In this document: one piece after another, positions 33,836-45,422 of the stretch | How positions within the stretch are numbered: the stretch's first letter is position 1 | Layout: each line of letters opens with the position of its first letter | Assembly (NCBI RefSeq): GCF_000003815.2 | Contig: NC_049985.1 | Span: forward strand, 23,625,406-23,689,405 | Direction: 5' to 3' | Length of the DNA stretch: 64,000 nt | From: Branchiostoma floridae | Taxonomy: Eukaryota; Chordata; Leptocardii; Amphioxiformes; Branchiostomatidae | Translations under genes and position numbers: made by a program | Notes under the pieces: model-generated | Told to the model about the DNA's origin: nothing | Database searches by the model: none | What the model saw: the letters and a program-made list of their open reading frames with translations, nothing else

Positions 33836-33992
33836 TGACCTTTGCTGTATACAGCATAAGAGGCAGGCCAGGAAGGAACGAGCAGCCAACCCCCCCTCGA
33901 GCATCACTTTACTTCCCTGCCCGCACTGCAACAGACACTTCAGAGCGAAGATAGGGCTGTACAGCCACCTGCGAACTCATTTGACTACTTGA
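33836..33992 (+). pseudogene. Retrotransposon ORF C-terminus with CCHH zinc finger (remnant)
   Basis: The frame ending at TGA 33990-33992 reads QHKRQARKERAANPPSSITL, then LPCPHCNRHFRAKIGLYSHL and RTHLTT. A final Cys-X2-Cys...His-X4-His finger with RIGLYSH-like text is typical of the end of the endonuclease-reverse transcriptase ORF in several animal non-LTR retrotransposons. Nothing of the reverse transcriptase itself is present upstream, so this is a 5'-truncated insert. The family identification comes from the motif only. Confidence 0.6.
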
Positions 33993-34059
33993 ATGGACAA
34001 GATGATGACGAAAGCGGTCCTCGTCGACTCGACGGACGAACAACACACACACACACATA

Positions 34060-34800
34060 CAGCATATGGTGGAAATGTGAATGTGAAATGGGGGGGGGGG
34101 GGCAAGTACGGATGGTCTCTATCAATGCTGTGTGTTATATAAAACACCTGGAGGAGATCTAAAAACTTCTGCAGGCGCATACTATAGATTCTGCATAGAT
34201 TCTGCACTCAGGGGATAACGTACAATCAAATGTCAGTTTGAAATGGGGGAGGGCAAGTGTGAATGATCTTAGCACTATCTATATTGTGTGTTGTATAAAA
34301 CACCTGGAGGAGATCTAAAAGCTTTGTAAAGGCGCACAGTATTCTGGCAATGCCTGGGATATGGCAAAGTGGTTTTGAGGTTATGGCTGTTGGGTTGGTA
34401 TCCAATATGTCTAGGTTCTAATTGTTAGTGGGCCATACATGCTGTGCCCTTTGTCTTCACTTAGTCACGAAATGTTTGTGACCTTTGCTGTACAACATAA
34501 GGTGGAAAATATAAAAATGCATTCGGGGATAACGTACAATCAAATGTCAGTGTAAAATAGGGAAGGGCAAGTACGAATGATCTGGGATTTATGCTGCCTG
34601 TTATATAAAACACCTGGAAGAGATCTAGAAGTTTTGTGGAGGCGCATATTCTGCACTCAGGGAAAAACGTACACCCATATGTCAGTGTGGAATGGGGAAG
34701 GGCAAGTACGAATGATCTGGGTATATCTGTGTCGTGTGTAATATAAAACACCTGGAGGAGATCTAGAAGTTTTGTCGAGGCGCATATTCTGGTAATGCCT
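34060..34800 (+). repeat. Tandemly repeated retrotransposon 3' tail
   Basis: Four units of about 130-150 bp near 34060, 34215, 34525 and 34665, each with GTACAATCAAATGTCAGT or a variant, AAATGGGGNAGGGCAAGT, GAATGATCT and TATAAAACACCTGGAGGAGA. The segment TAGTCACGAAACGTTTGTGA with ACCTTTGCTGTA near 33820 recurs at about 34465, linking the array to the ORF remnant. Confidence 0.7.
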
Positions 34801-35095
34801 GGGATATGGTAAGGTCGTTTTGAGGTTATGGCTGTTAGGTTGGGATCCAATAGTTCTAGGTTCGAGTTACTAGCAGACCGTAATGTTGTGTCCTTGGGAA
34901 AAGCACTTAAAGCCTGTTCTTTTTTCATTCTACTCACGTGGACTGAATGAGTTCCTAGCTTCGGTTACGGATGGGACGTTATGCGGAGGTCCCGTGTTTG
35001 AGGAGAGCCACATCACCTAGAGTACGTTAAAGATTACCAAAAAGAGCAGGGGTCCTTCCCGGTGTGAGTGGATCAAACCTTACAGTCTTGTAATG
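34796..35095 (+). mobile_element. SINE body with atypical head
   Basis: GTCGTTTTGAGGTTATGGCT and TCTAGGTTCGAGTTAC (B-box-like) precede TGTCCTTGGGAAAAGCACTT, GTTCCTAGCTTCGGTTACGG, GGACGTTATGCGGAGGTCCC, GTACGTTAAAGATTACC and GTGTGAGTGGATCAAACC. A truncated relative of the head is at about 34370-34450. Confidence 0.75.
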
Positions 35096-35109
35096 TACCT
35101 ACTGAACGC

Positions 35110-38100
35110 AGCTTGTACCTACTCTACAAAATTGGTGTGTTACACCAAGAGGCGGTTGATCGGTTATTCCAACAAACTCCTACCGAATACAAAGAGAAAG
35201 GCTCAAGAGGGAGAAGACTAGAGCTCATACATACAAGTAATATACGAAAGATATCATCATATAGATAAAGATGTGGATTATTAAAATACGCAATAATCGT
35301 CATTGTCATTAAATATGACTATAATACATCTAGATGCTTTTTGCTACGGTATTTTAAAAATGTCGCAATTTGAAACCAGCGTCGGTCGATATAATATTCT
35401 TAAATACCCTGTTTTTTAATACAACAACGAATATAGGTTACTCTGTGAATAAAGGTGACCCAGCGTTATATTCCAAACTTCACGCCGAGTAATCAAGCTT
35501 GAAAGCTCTAACCCAAGGTACAACTTTTCTAGAGTATTTTAGTTTTATTCTCAATATCCTGTAAAACTTTCATACATCTTCACGACAGTTACAATGATGT
35601 AGGTCCAAGACTCTTATGGTCCGCCCACGCCGAGCTTTCTCAAAGGAGTCCTCAAGGAGAAGACATCGTAAAATGGATGTCTACAAAGTTTCTTCTCACC
35701 CAGGGGTCTATAACTTGGATGAATAAAGACACTGTGGCTGATAGATAAAGCTACTGACGGTTCTTCAAGACTTTGGACATTAAGAATGACTACTGGGTGG
35801 GATTATGTTGCACTTTATCGGTGGAAACACTAGAGGCCGTATGGAGAAGAGTGGACTAGTGTGTGCCAGAGGTTTACTCAGAACACTTTAGTTGAGCTTC
35901 AACGATTCTTCTATTTCACGTAGATTTCGGGTCATTGTACAATATTCGTATGGTTTGAGTATGCGTAGATCTGTCAACGTTGAGATACAATGGAAAAACA
36001 AGAGTTCAAAGACCTCACACCTTCGTGAAATAATTGGAGTTTCTTGTTTGATTAAAGTTCGTTACAAATGAGATTACATGTGCCAATTGATCACATCCTG
36101 CCATGAACGATGGATGTGACTAGCATATGGAGAATATAGTACTACATAACTGCCGACACATAGACTAATAGGCAGACAAAAAACAAAACCTCCGCGTGAA
36201 TAAGTAGACTCTTCCATTCAACCTATGGCCATGCCCCCGATACCTCTTGTCACTCCCGAACGTTTAATCTTCCCACTTCCTTCCTTCAATGCTTCTGCAG
36301 CTGTGTATTGAAATAACTACTCGAGACATGCCAGCATGAAAAACAGACTAATCCTTCGTACATAACAGCTCGTATATATTCAAATGTGTTGTTTGATAGA
36401 TCCGTTTTAATCTCTCAGAGTACATGATAATCATACCTAATATTCTGATGCTGTGCAAAATAATTAGCCACAACAATAACCGTAAGTAATTAATTTTTGT
36501 GATTAGATTTCTCGCGTCCTTGCTTGACATCCCTGCTGACGCATATCGAAAAACATTTATTCATGTTAATGTAATTAATACCTGTTATCTCATGTCAACT
36601 ATTGTATTTTTTTAAATATCATTTCACAGCTATTATACCAAAATCTCTCTGGCTCTACAACGTATTTTGTAGTTAATAACGTTTTAGAAACAGCAGAATC
36701 GTCATGCAAGTAAAATACACGTACGAGCAATGAGATTCGTGACTTGTCACCGAGAACACTTAAAAAGCTATCAAGCATGCGGCGTTGAAACCATCTTTCT
36801 TTGATACCCTGTGGATTTGATCAATTATACCTAGGAAACAGCCTTTGCGTTTCCCCACTACGGTCCTAAAAATGAGAGTCGGTCGGTAGGGATTCTCCCT
36901 CTCTGTCATATTTACATCAACTGTTCAAAGTTCTATTAATTTTTTGTGAAATGAAATACAGGAAGTCTGCTTGAAATCTCGTCACTCAGATGTCAGATTA
37001 AAAGCTTTGTCTTCTTTGCCAGTGGCCTGCTACAAAAAATCAAGGGTCGGCAGGTGTTTTAGAGTCGGTCGGTTGAACAAAAACACAGCTGTGATATCTG
37101 TTATCATCACTATGCTAGACGTGTATCAATGATATACAAAAGGCTAAGGTCTGCACAAAAACATTTCCTTCTCACTGCCTTTCTTATTTTCTGCTCATTT
37201 CGCCTGATCTCACCTCCCTATTGAAGCTTTGCATCTGATAGTCGGCATCGTTCATCTTGCGGCACACACTGTTCCTTATCTTGCACCAGGGAGAAAGCAC
37301 ACTCGGTTTGCTCAAGATGGTGCGCCGCCTTCACGACCTTTTGGAAGACCTTCCTTGCATATTTTCGTCCTAGACATAACAACCTTCACGGTAAGATAAC
37401 GTTTTTCGAAAATCGCAGTGTTACCACTGAATGAAAATGATTGAATGTACATTGATTGAGATTCATAAAAAAGAGATTTGCAGCGATCGCACATGTTGTC
37501 GTAGAGTCACCACCATTTTGCATCTTACTTTTTTAATTTCCAAATTTTAAAAATTTCAAAAAATTTGCTCAAAGTGGCGCCTTGTTGCAAAAAATTATTC
37601 GTAAACAGTACGTAGCCAAAGTACGGCCGACATCCTGACGATTACTATAGGCCTAGGGGTTCGGGCAATTTTTAGCAGATCGCCCGTTGGGATTTAAACC
37701 TCCGTGTGGTGCTATCTGTGCACCAAAACGCAGGAATGACAATACCTTAAACTTTCCGGTATGACACACCAAGCCTAGACAAGATTGTGACGGGGTAGAT
37801 TTTCAGCGAAAAATACTGTCGACGCTCGGACGATTTTCGAATTCCGCGAGCTCCAGGCAACCGAAAAATTTGTCCGGCGTTCCATTGAACTGTGAATTTG
37901 ACCGGACCTCTGCTTGAAGCATACCTGCTTAAGTTATTCTTATCAACCAACAGAAAACTGACACAGTTCACTCACCTCATGAAGCGAGGTTCGCACTACG
38001 CCTATCACGCGCGATACATTTCTGTAATAACCCTTTTCTAGGCCACGAAGGTGCGACAAGGCACGTCACTCTGACTACTGACCTTGCCTGTCCCTTTTGA

Positions 38101-38400
38101 CCTGTATAATTCCATTCCACTGGCTTGTCACAAAGCTGACACAAAGCGAAGACAGTTGCCGTACAGTTGTAGACAGGAGGTTACAGGTGCACAAACCAGA
38201 TAGCTAAGCTTGTGTCAAGGGAAGGATGAAGCTAATATAACTGTGGTATCGATTACCTTCCCCTAAAGGAATGTGTCTTTGGTAGCGTCCGTGTGTCTCC
38301 ATGTGTGTCCGTGAACACGATAAGACGGGAAAGCCTGGATGGATTATGTTTAGCGTGATGAGACCTCGAAAGGATTTGATTTTAAATAGGGCACCACGTG
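35110..38400. other. Intron 2 sequence with no recognised gene
   Basis: Contains copy 3 of the dispersed AT-rich repeat (35340-35475) and unassigned AT-rich DNA. Frames of 60-75 codons occur on both strands but none has a recognisable domain or paired splice sites. Confidence 0.5.
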
Positions 38401-38402
38401 AG

Positions 38403-38767
38403 ATCACGGGGCGCAGCGGCAGCGTGTTTGGCTCGGGACCTAGATGTCTTGGGTTCGAATCCTGCCATATGACCGATCTTGTGCCCTTGGGAAAGGCACT
38501 TTACACGGTTTTCCTCTCTTAAATCAGGTGTAAATGAGTATCTAGCTTCGGCTAGGGTCGTCCCTAGGATAGAACGTTAAATGGAGCTCCAATGTTTTGG
38601 GAGAGCCATACCCCATGCACGTTAAAGAACCCACCACATGTGCGATGGTGCGGTGTGCGATGTTGCAAATCCTCCCGTTTAGAGTTGGGGATTCTCTACA
38701 AATCACCCGAACTCCAGGAAGAATAGTAACATATCAGTCACTAATGGGGATCTGTATCAAACCAAAC
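38403..38767 (+). mobile_element. tRNA-derived SINE, second good copy
   Basis: Head GGGGCGCAGCGGCAGCGTGT and GGGTTCGAATCCTG; body TTGGGAAAGGCACTTTACAC, ATCTAGCTTCGGCTAGG, GAACGTTAAATGGAGCTCC, CACGTTAAAGAACCCACCAC, CGATGGTGCGGTGTGCGATG; tail ATCAAACCAAACC. Nearly collinear with 9082-9433. From here to 40540 I see only unassigned intron. Confidence 0.85.
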
Positions 38768-40542
38768 CTAGCTGCTAATTCCAAGCCTCCTTCACTGGCG
38801 TCTCTTTTATAATCAAATCAACATGGCCTAGTCAGTAATTTGACATTTCAGTTCTTGAGTCAACTTGCGGGCGCAAAACTACCATCCTTACCCTTTTCAC
38901 TTGTTCGTCCGTCACATACCACTGCAGAAATTGCACAATCACAGTTGATGTGCGTTATTCTGCATACAAATTCAACTCCATTTTTCAATAGCTGCTGGCA
39001 GCCAGCAGAGCCGAGTGCTGGTAACTCCTTTGTTAGAGCCAATTTAGTCTACCATCCTTCATATTTCTCGTCAAAGCCGAAGCAGTACACTTTGACAACG
39101 AATACGTTTTAGTCGCCCGAAAGTGTCTAACGATACCACAACTGTACAACCTTACTATAGATATATTCTAGTTCTACTTTTGGGCGATGACCCCAAATAT
39201 TTAGTCGTAAAAATTTCTGGTGCGAAATATATGTCTCAAATTTACTGTGACAGAAGTGTTTGATATAAAGTTTATAGGTAACGTGGCCTGAATGTTTGAG
39301 AGATAGTAAAAGCAATAGAGTTTGTCTCTGAAGTCTGGTCACGTTGTGATCGCTACAAAGTGCGTGCAAGCTACTGAAGGACAATGCCCTCAAATCGTTA
39401 GTTCGTTCCAACCCTCTGTAGTGTCTAGTGCATGGCACATAGGTCAGCAAGTTTCTTTGCTGTTTCAGTAGCAGAGTATATTTTTCCATGGAGGGGATGC
39501 TAGCAGTTTGCTTTTAATGTGCTCGAAGCATGCGCCTCCTCGAACAACTGCCACAGTTTTACATCGTTTCTTTAAAAGGAGTATAGCCCTAACCGAAATG
39601 CCCTACCCAGTTGTCAACTAATATTTGTACCAAGAACTCAACTGTGGGCCTGTTATGTCAAGTTTTGGATATGGACTGTATCAGCTGTATAATGGATGTA
39701 GAAAGCTAGCTCAAAATATGTTGATCCCAAGAAGAAAACGGACTATGGACTGAGCTTTATCTCTACTGAATTTTGTACCGTGTATAAGTATTGATATATG
39801 TTGATCTGTAGTTGTGTTATATTTCATCTGACCCTTAATAAAAAGCGGCCTGCAGTAATCTCCAAGCAGATCCTACGATGGCATAAGATGTACTAAGTAC
39901 TAAACTAGCCAAGGAATGTACTCAGGCAATAGGCGTACATTTCTACTGGTGTAGCCAAACACACTCCTAGACCGGCTTCACTCCCCTTGTAACCAATAGC
40001 CCCTACGGCCTTGGAAAAGGCTATGGCAATACATTGACCTTTTTTCACCTTACGTAACACTCACAACAGAAACCTTGACAATCACAGAACATCACAGGGA
40101 CAGGCCAGACAATTTCAAGTGTGTTTAATATGTACAAGGCATTCACGTTAGAAATACAACAATACGTGTGTCACCGTCAAATATACATGACGTTTGGGAT
40201 GCGAACAAACTGAAAATACTCTAAAAATTACACCACATCAGTAAAACGGTTACCTTGTGATTAGGGTGCTTAAGTAAGAATGTGGAGGTTCTGATTTCGA
40301 ATATCCCTGGCTGTTAACGTTTTCGATGTTTGTACTTGAATGGAAAGACACTTAAATCCAATTTCCTCAATGGACGTAGCTGTAAAAAATTACCTAGCTT
40401 TGCCATACCTCAAGCACTAAGATGTACGCAATGAGGTGCTAAATATGCAAATTAGGACATAATATGCATAATCGATGCGGGAGATCTGTTTTTCATGATA
40501 GGGCTTTCATACATGTAACGTATGTGTCTGTTTCTGTTTCAG

Positions 40543-40587
40543 GACGAGAGGAATCAGATCCTGACTGCGTACCTGTGGCTCCGACAG
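40543..40587 (+). CDS. Nicotinic receptor alpha subunit, exon 3
   Basis: A 45-nt exon encoding [15 protein letters not shown], in phase 0 at both ends, between TGTTTCTGTTTCAG and CAG|GTCAGT. A 45-nt exon at this position is a recurring feature of nicotinic receptor genes. It encodes the turn and beta strand leading to binding loop D. It follows an intron of about 28.7 kb that hosts the nested ORF and most repeats in the window. Confidence 0.93.
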
Positions 40588-40780
40588 GTCAGTTTTGTTT
40601 TTGGCGACGCCTCAAGGGCGAGCCAAATTGTATATTATTGTTTTACTTGTCTTGTCAGATCCATCCGTCAAGGCTTCCTGTGCATTCCATCATTTCTTCC
40701 TAATAACTTTTTCATTCAAACTTTATCATATGATTATCTCTTTCTGGGAAGTTTCTTTTAGCCTTTTCTATCTGTTTCAG

Positions 40781-40890
40781 AATTGGGTGGATGAATATCT
40801 ACAGTGGGATCCTGATAACTATGACGGACTAGAGTCGCTGAGGGTTCCCTCCCACATGATGTGGACTCCGGACATAGTCCTATATAACAA
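40781..40890 (+). CDS. Nicotinic receptor alpha subunit, exon 4
   Basis: A 110-nt exon reading [20 protein letters not shown], then [16 protein letters not shown]. It carries loop D (W and DEYLQW), the WxPD motif essential for folding and loop A with its aromatic Y in VLYN. The acceptor is CTATCTGTTTCAG and the donor ATAACAA|GTAAGG. Its last two bases join the first C of exon 5 to make Asn. Intron 3 is only 193 nt. Confidence 0.93.
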
Positions 40891-40979
40891 GTAAGGTTTG
40901 ATATTTCGTACATAGTACAATTACAATTAAGCGCATTTCGTCTTATACCATATTTGAGGTACAAAATTGAGTCTCTTTG

Positions 40980-41300
40980 CCCTGCGGGGTCTGTATCTGT
41001 ATTTGTATCTATATAGCCGGTATAACCGACCTTCAGCGTAACGCATCAGCTTCGCAGGCAAGCGGCGCGGCAGCAGCTGGTTGTATTACACTGAAGGACC
41101 CGTCACACCTAACATTTGCACATCTACCTGCAAGTGTTCTTTGAAACTACCAGAGAAGATGCCCCTACTGTACTTGATGATAACAAATACCACTCTATGA
41201 TAGTTCTGGGAAAATACGAATTTTTGAACACATCAACCCTAGGTTTAAGTAACTCTTGTACCTGAAGTCATGTCCGTTTTGACGCCTTCCTCCAGCTGTT
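40980..41300 (+). repeat. Dispersed repeat, second copy of the 2300 family
   Basis: TATAGCCGGTATAACCGACC, TTCAGCGTAACGCATCAGCT, GACCCGTCACACCTAACATT and GAATTTTTGAACACATC match the 2300-2690 copy in order and orientation. It lies inside intron 4. Confidence 0.7.
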
Positions 41301-41411
41301 CCTATCTGCAGTCTGGGCAACTGATTCTTAGTTCAGTGATATGTTTTACACCTGTGTCTTTTATTTAGAATTCTCAGACATTGTACTTAATTGTACGTAA
41401 ACTTACGTACA

Positions 41412-41474
41412 TTGTACGTAGTCTTTTAATACGCTCGGAGTTTGCCAAACTCCGAGCGTGAAGACTACGTACAA
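41412..41474. repeat. Hairpin in intron 4 near the exon 5 acceptor
   Basis: Outer arms TTGTACGTAGTCTT and AAGACTACGTACAA are perfectly complementary. Inner arms ACGCTCGGAGTTTG and CAAACTCCGAGCGT are also perfect, separated by a single C. TTAAT is an unpaired bulge on the left. It ends 64 nt before the AG of the acceptor, where a branch point would be expected nearby. Confidence 0.9.
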
Positions 41475-41538
41475 AGTTTGTTTGCAGTTGGATCATTAGG
41501 CTATGTGTTAGATAAATAATTGTGTGTTTCTATCATAG

Positions 41539-42071
41539 CGCCGACGACGACTTCTCCAGCCGTATGGAGACCAACGTGGCGCTAGACTTCACCGGACACA
41601 TCTACTGGGACTCCCCGGCCATCACCAAGAGCTCCTGCGAGGTAGACGTCTCCTTCTTCCCGTTCGACCGACAGAAATGCCGGCTCACGTTCGGTTCCTG
41701 GACGTACAGCGGTAGTCAGATCGACGTTTGGAACGAATCCTTCACGGGAGACCTGACGGACTACGTACGGAACGCCGAGTGGGAACTTGTGGGCATGCCG
41801 TCGAGACGGAACCTCATAGTCTACGGATGTTGTCCGGATCCGTTTCCGGATGTGACTTTTACAATCATGTTGGAACGGAAGTCTCTGTACTATATTTTTA
41901 ACCTGATTCTCCCGTGTATGCTGATATCCATGTTGGCTCCCATGAGCTTCTATCTACCAGCGGATTCTGGTGAAAAGGTGTCTCTGGGTATCACAGTGTT
42001 GTTGGCGCTGACGGTCTTCCAGCTAGTGGTCGCTGAGGCACTCCCGCCTTCCGAGAACATCCCTCTGATAG
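41539..42071 (+). CDS. Nicotinic receptor alpha subunit, exon 5 (ligand-binding loops, M1, M2)
   Basis: The largest diagnostic exon (533 nt). It contains the Cys-loop [15 protein letters not shown] (13 residues between cysteines), loop B (SWTYSG) and loop C with the adjacent cysteines that define alpha subunits ([11 protein letters not shown]). M1 ([20 protein letters not shown]) and M2 ([20 protein letters not shown]) follow. The GEK at the inner end of M2 indicates cation selectivity, and the Glu after the LVVAE segment marks the outer ring. The YGCC-EPFPDVTF-like text and the M2 sequence resemble alpha9/10 and alpha7 rather than muscle-type subunits. WNES is a possible glycosylation site. 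The acceptor is TTTCTATCATAG and the donor GATAG|GTATGT. Phases fit exons 4 and 6. Confidence 0.95.
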
Positions 42072-42089
42072 GTATGTGTTCTTAAGCGG

Positions 42090-42250
42090 TGTACAGAAAG
42101 TGCGAAATGGATCGAAATGGGATAATACAGAAAGTGCGAAATGCAACGAAATGGGATATACAGAAAGTGCGAAATGGAACGAAATGGGATATACAGAAAG
42201 TGCGAAATGGAACGAAATGGGATATACAGAAAGTGCGAAATGGAACGACC
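42090..42250 (+). repeat. 33-bp minisatellite just inside intron 5
   Basis: About five units of ACAGAAAGTGCGAAATGGAA, CGAAATGGGATAT start about 20 nt after the exon 5 donor. Because 33 is a multiple of 3 and the unit has no stop, three + frames are open, giving 11-residue repeats (ESAKWNEMGYT). In the receptor frame, intron retention would stop after GMCS, so the array is not coding. Confidence 0.9.
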
Positions 42251-42409
42251 TGGAACCTTTTCTATGGTATTAAAACTAAGTTTAGTTAATGATGTTTACC
42301 TTAACCAAAGGGAAACCTATTGTGCTTTTGCTCAGTTTCTTCTTTCTGTTCTTCTTCTCCAAACAAATCAAGCTAAATGTAAGAGAAGTACTCTTTCCCT
42401 TTTCTGCAG

Positions 42410-43077
42410 GAAAGTACTACATCGCCAGCATGACGTTGATGTCCCTGTCCACGGGGATGTCGTGTTTCGTCATGAACATCCACCACTGCGGTCCGGAAGC
42501 GCGTCCCGTCCCCCGATGGATGCGCTGGCTCATCCTGAAGTGGCTGGCACAGATCATGCTCTTCCGTGACCTTAGCATCACGTGCTGCAAGAACGAGAAA
42601 AAGGTCAAAAGTCGTGGGTCACCGCGCATGGGCAGAAGCGGGAGTCACACTGGGTGCGACGACACCACCAGCTGTGCCCGAGAGCGCGCATGCTCACTAG
42701 AGGAAACGTTTACCAAGAGATCTGATAACGAAGTGCACTTGCGTTCTTCTCTGCGCATGCGCTCGGAGGACATGCTAAACGGCGGAGCAACGACGCCATC
42801 TGCACGGAACAACACGAACTGCAGGATGGGAGTCGGATACGAACTTGTTGAGCTGAAGCCGCCTGAAGTGATGGTGGCGAACAAACTGGAAAAAAGACTG
42901 GATAGAATCGAGAAGGAGGTTCGGTACGTCACAGATCGCCTCCGTAAGAAGGACAAAGAGAACTCAGTGGCGGCGGAATGGCAGAGAGTAGCTAAAGTGG
43001 TGGATAGACTGTTCCTGTGGCTCTCGCTGCTCACCGCTATTGCCGTCAGTCTGCTCATACTGGGCTCGTACGTGTGA
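42410..43077 (+). CDS. Nicotinic receptor alpha subunit, exon 6 (M3, cytoplasmic loop, M4)
   Basis: Starts KYYIASMTLMSLSTGMSCFV (M3) after TTTTCTGCAG, then MNIHHCGPEARPVPRWMRWL. A cytoplasmic loop of about 150 residues follows, rich in Arg, Ser and Cys and poorly conserved. It ends with an amphipathic helix (EKRLDRIEKEVRYVTDRLRK) and M4 (LFLWLSLLTAIAVSLLILGS), stopping at TGA 43075-43077. The loop carries several Ser/Arg clusters that could be phosphorylated. With this exon the joined reading frame totals 1560 nt, an exact multiple of three, and about 519 residues, a normal size for the family. The channel should be a plasma-membrane pentamer, either homomeric or paired with another alpha9/10-like subunit. 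Confidence 0.95.
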
Positions 43078-44101
43078 CAGTGCAATGCAGTCCATATATG
43101 AACCGCTAGATGTCGCGCTTTCACTGTCACTGAGTGGTCGCGAGGAAGAGGGGGCGTCATGTAGCGTCATGTGACACTGGTCCTGAAACTAGGTGGAGTA
43201 GACGTCCACCTTATGTCAGTCACTGAAGCCTTAGCTGCAATATTACAACTTGTACTAAAATACCAAGCAAAATGCCACTTTTGTCAGAGAGGAAAACATA
43301 TGTAACATTGAGCTCTAAGCACACAGTGCAGTCTAGGCGTTGATCTCAACTGCATCAACTCAAGCCCGAACTGAGGAAAAGGTTTTGGTGACTAGGAATG
43401 GTTGCTAGAAAAAGAAGAAGAGTGTTTTAAGTTCCCAACTAATAGATGTAAACTTGCACGGAACTGTTATAAGTGGCCAAATATGTCTGGAGGTGGTTGG
43501 CCGGCCATGTTTGACAGTATGTGGTGGTAAATACGACTTGCTTCTATAACCTTGCTGCTATTGTGAATTCACATTTGCAGACTTTACAAATAGCTAGTCT
43601 TTGGTCCTGCAGTCGTTCTCTTATGAATTACTCTATAGCTACCATGTTTAATAGAAGATTTGTGCTCTTGTTCCATTGGTATTTGATGTTCAGTAAATCT
43701 CTGTGTCAGAAAAGCAACAACCTTATTTTCTAACTAGATGTGAAAATTGAACATGTACCTGACTATATACACACAATAGAAAAAGTGGGAATTTCTCATT
43801 TTAAACGAGCAGTGATGATTTATGAAACAAGAATGGAATGGAACCGTCTATTACTACTTCAAGAATGTGACGTCAGTGACAAGTGACTGCAACAATGGGT
43901 TGTGAGTGCCCAATTGTTGAGTGCCACATTGAGCCGAGGCGGGGGGCGACATAGGTTATCTGCTGCAGTCACATGTCTCTGACCTAAAGTTCTGAAAGAA
44001 GCAGCTGAAAATTTGGGTACTAGTTAGTCCTAGTTGGTGGTGTTGGTTAGATAATCTTTTTTCTCTTCTGTCATATTGTCATTATTACCAACAGAAATAA
44101 A
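43078..44101 (+). other. Probable 3' UTR of the receptor, ending near an AATAAA
   Basis: After the stop there is about 1 kb without recognised repeats, then AATAAA at 44096-44101. Another AATAAA at about 44689 could be an alternative. No transcript evidence is available here. The 66- to 98-codon frames in 43.5-45.2 kb have no recognisable domain. Confidence 0.35.
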
Positions 44102-45422
44102 TTTTCAAGCTATGGCGTATATGTAATACTCTGAGCTCTATTGTATTTACAGGTGCCTTTTTCTGTTCAAAATATTCAAGAACAATGACATCAATATCAA
44201 AACTCGTAACAACCACAGACAATACAACTGTTAAAATTAGAAACTTGTTTATTGACATGTAAGAGAATATTTGCATAAGGATAAATGATTTATGACCATA
44301 TTTGTACAATTGACAATAACAGAAACAATAAGATATATATACAAAGAAATATACTACACAAAGACACAAGAACATGAGCAATTAATATTAACAGTTGTCT
44401 CGCATTACGTATTGGATGATGGTTCATTTTGCATTAATATTAATAATAATAATAATATGGGAATAGGGTGAGAATACAATAGATTGTATTTTATAGCATG
44501 AACACACTGCAGTACAGATTAAGTTTCAATTACCCCCTCTAACCTTGAGTGGTCCCTTCCTCCGTCAATTTTAAAGTCTATTTTAAGATCCCAAATAGAA
44601 ATGAGAGGGTAAGTCTATTACAGAATCTGGGGGGATAATTGTTCACAATCTTCGTCCATATCATTTGCTCAGTATTGCTTTTGAACACAATAAATTTTCG
44701 TATTGAAGACTTTTTTTGCAATATTTTTCTAATAAAGAGATTTCAGTCTTCTTCAGCCAAAAAGAAAAATTTAAATCTTTGACCGCACAATCATACATCT
44801 AAGTGCACTGAACGCACATATACTTCTGGAAGATAAAGAGACGAAATATCTATAACACGTAGAGCTAACTATGACAATGTCATATAACAAAAACTGAAAC
44901 ATTTTTGTAACAGGTTATGGTCTTCAAATTTCAGTAGACAGCAATAGAACACTATTGATAATACAAGACAAAATTAAAATTTTTCTTGTGAGACAGGGCA
45001 TTGCAGAAGATAAAAAAGACATACAAATTGTCACAAACAGAACAGTTCTCAACTTCTTACTCACAACCAAGGATTTGCAAAATGCTAATACTTCAAAGAC
45101 TGTCTGTAACCTTGGTCAGGGCACAAATAATTGGTTCACTTGTACTGCAGCATAGGTGGCACTGCTAACAATGCACTCCCAAATGTATTAGCTAGAGGTT
45201 TATACTATTTATTAAAATAGTAATATCACATAGTAGATATTGCTAATCATTAATTAGAAGTTATGGCAGTTCCAAACATGTTGTCAATACTGCATGTCCT
45301 CATATTGTTGCTTAACATATCTAACGTTATTTAATTTATGGGACAATACTTTACATTTGGGACTGCATTGTTAGTAGCTCCACCTAGCTGAAGTACAAAG
45401 CATAGCAGTCATTATTGCCCTC

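Noticed and set aside
43521-43733. 70-codon ORF after the receptor stop
   Set aside because: It lies in the probable 3' UTR and has no recognisable features.
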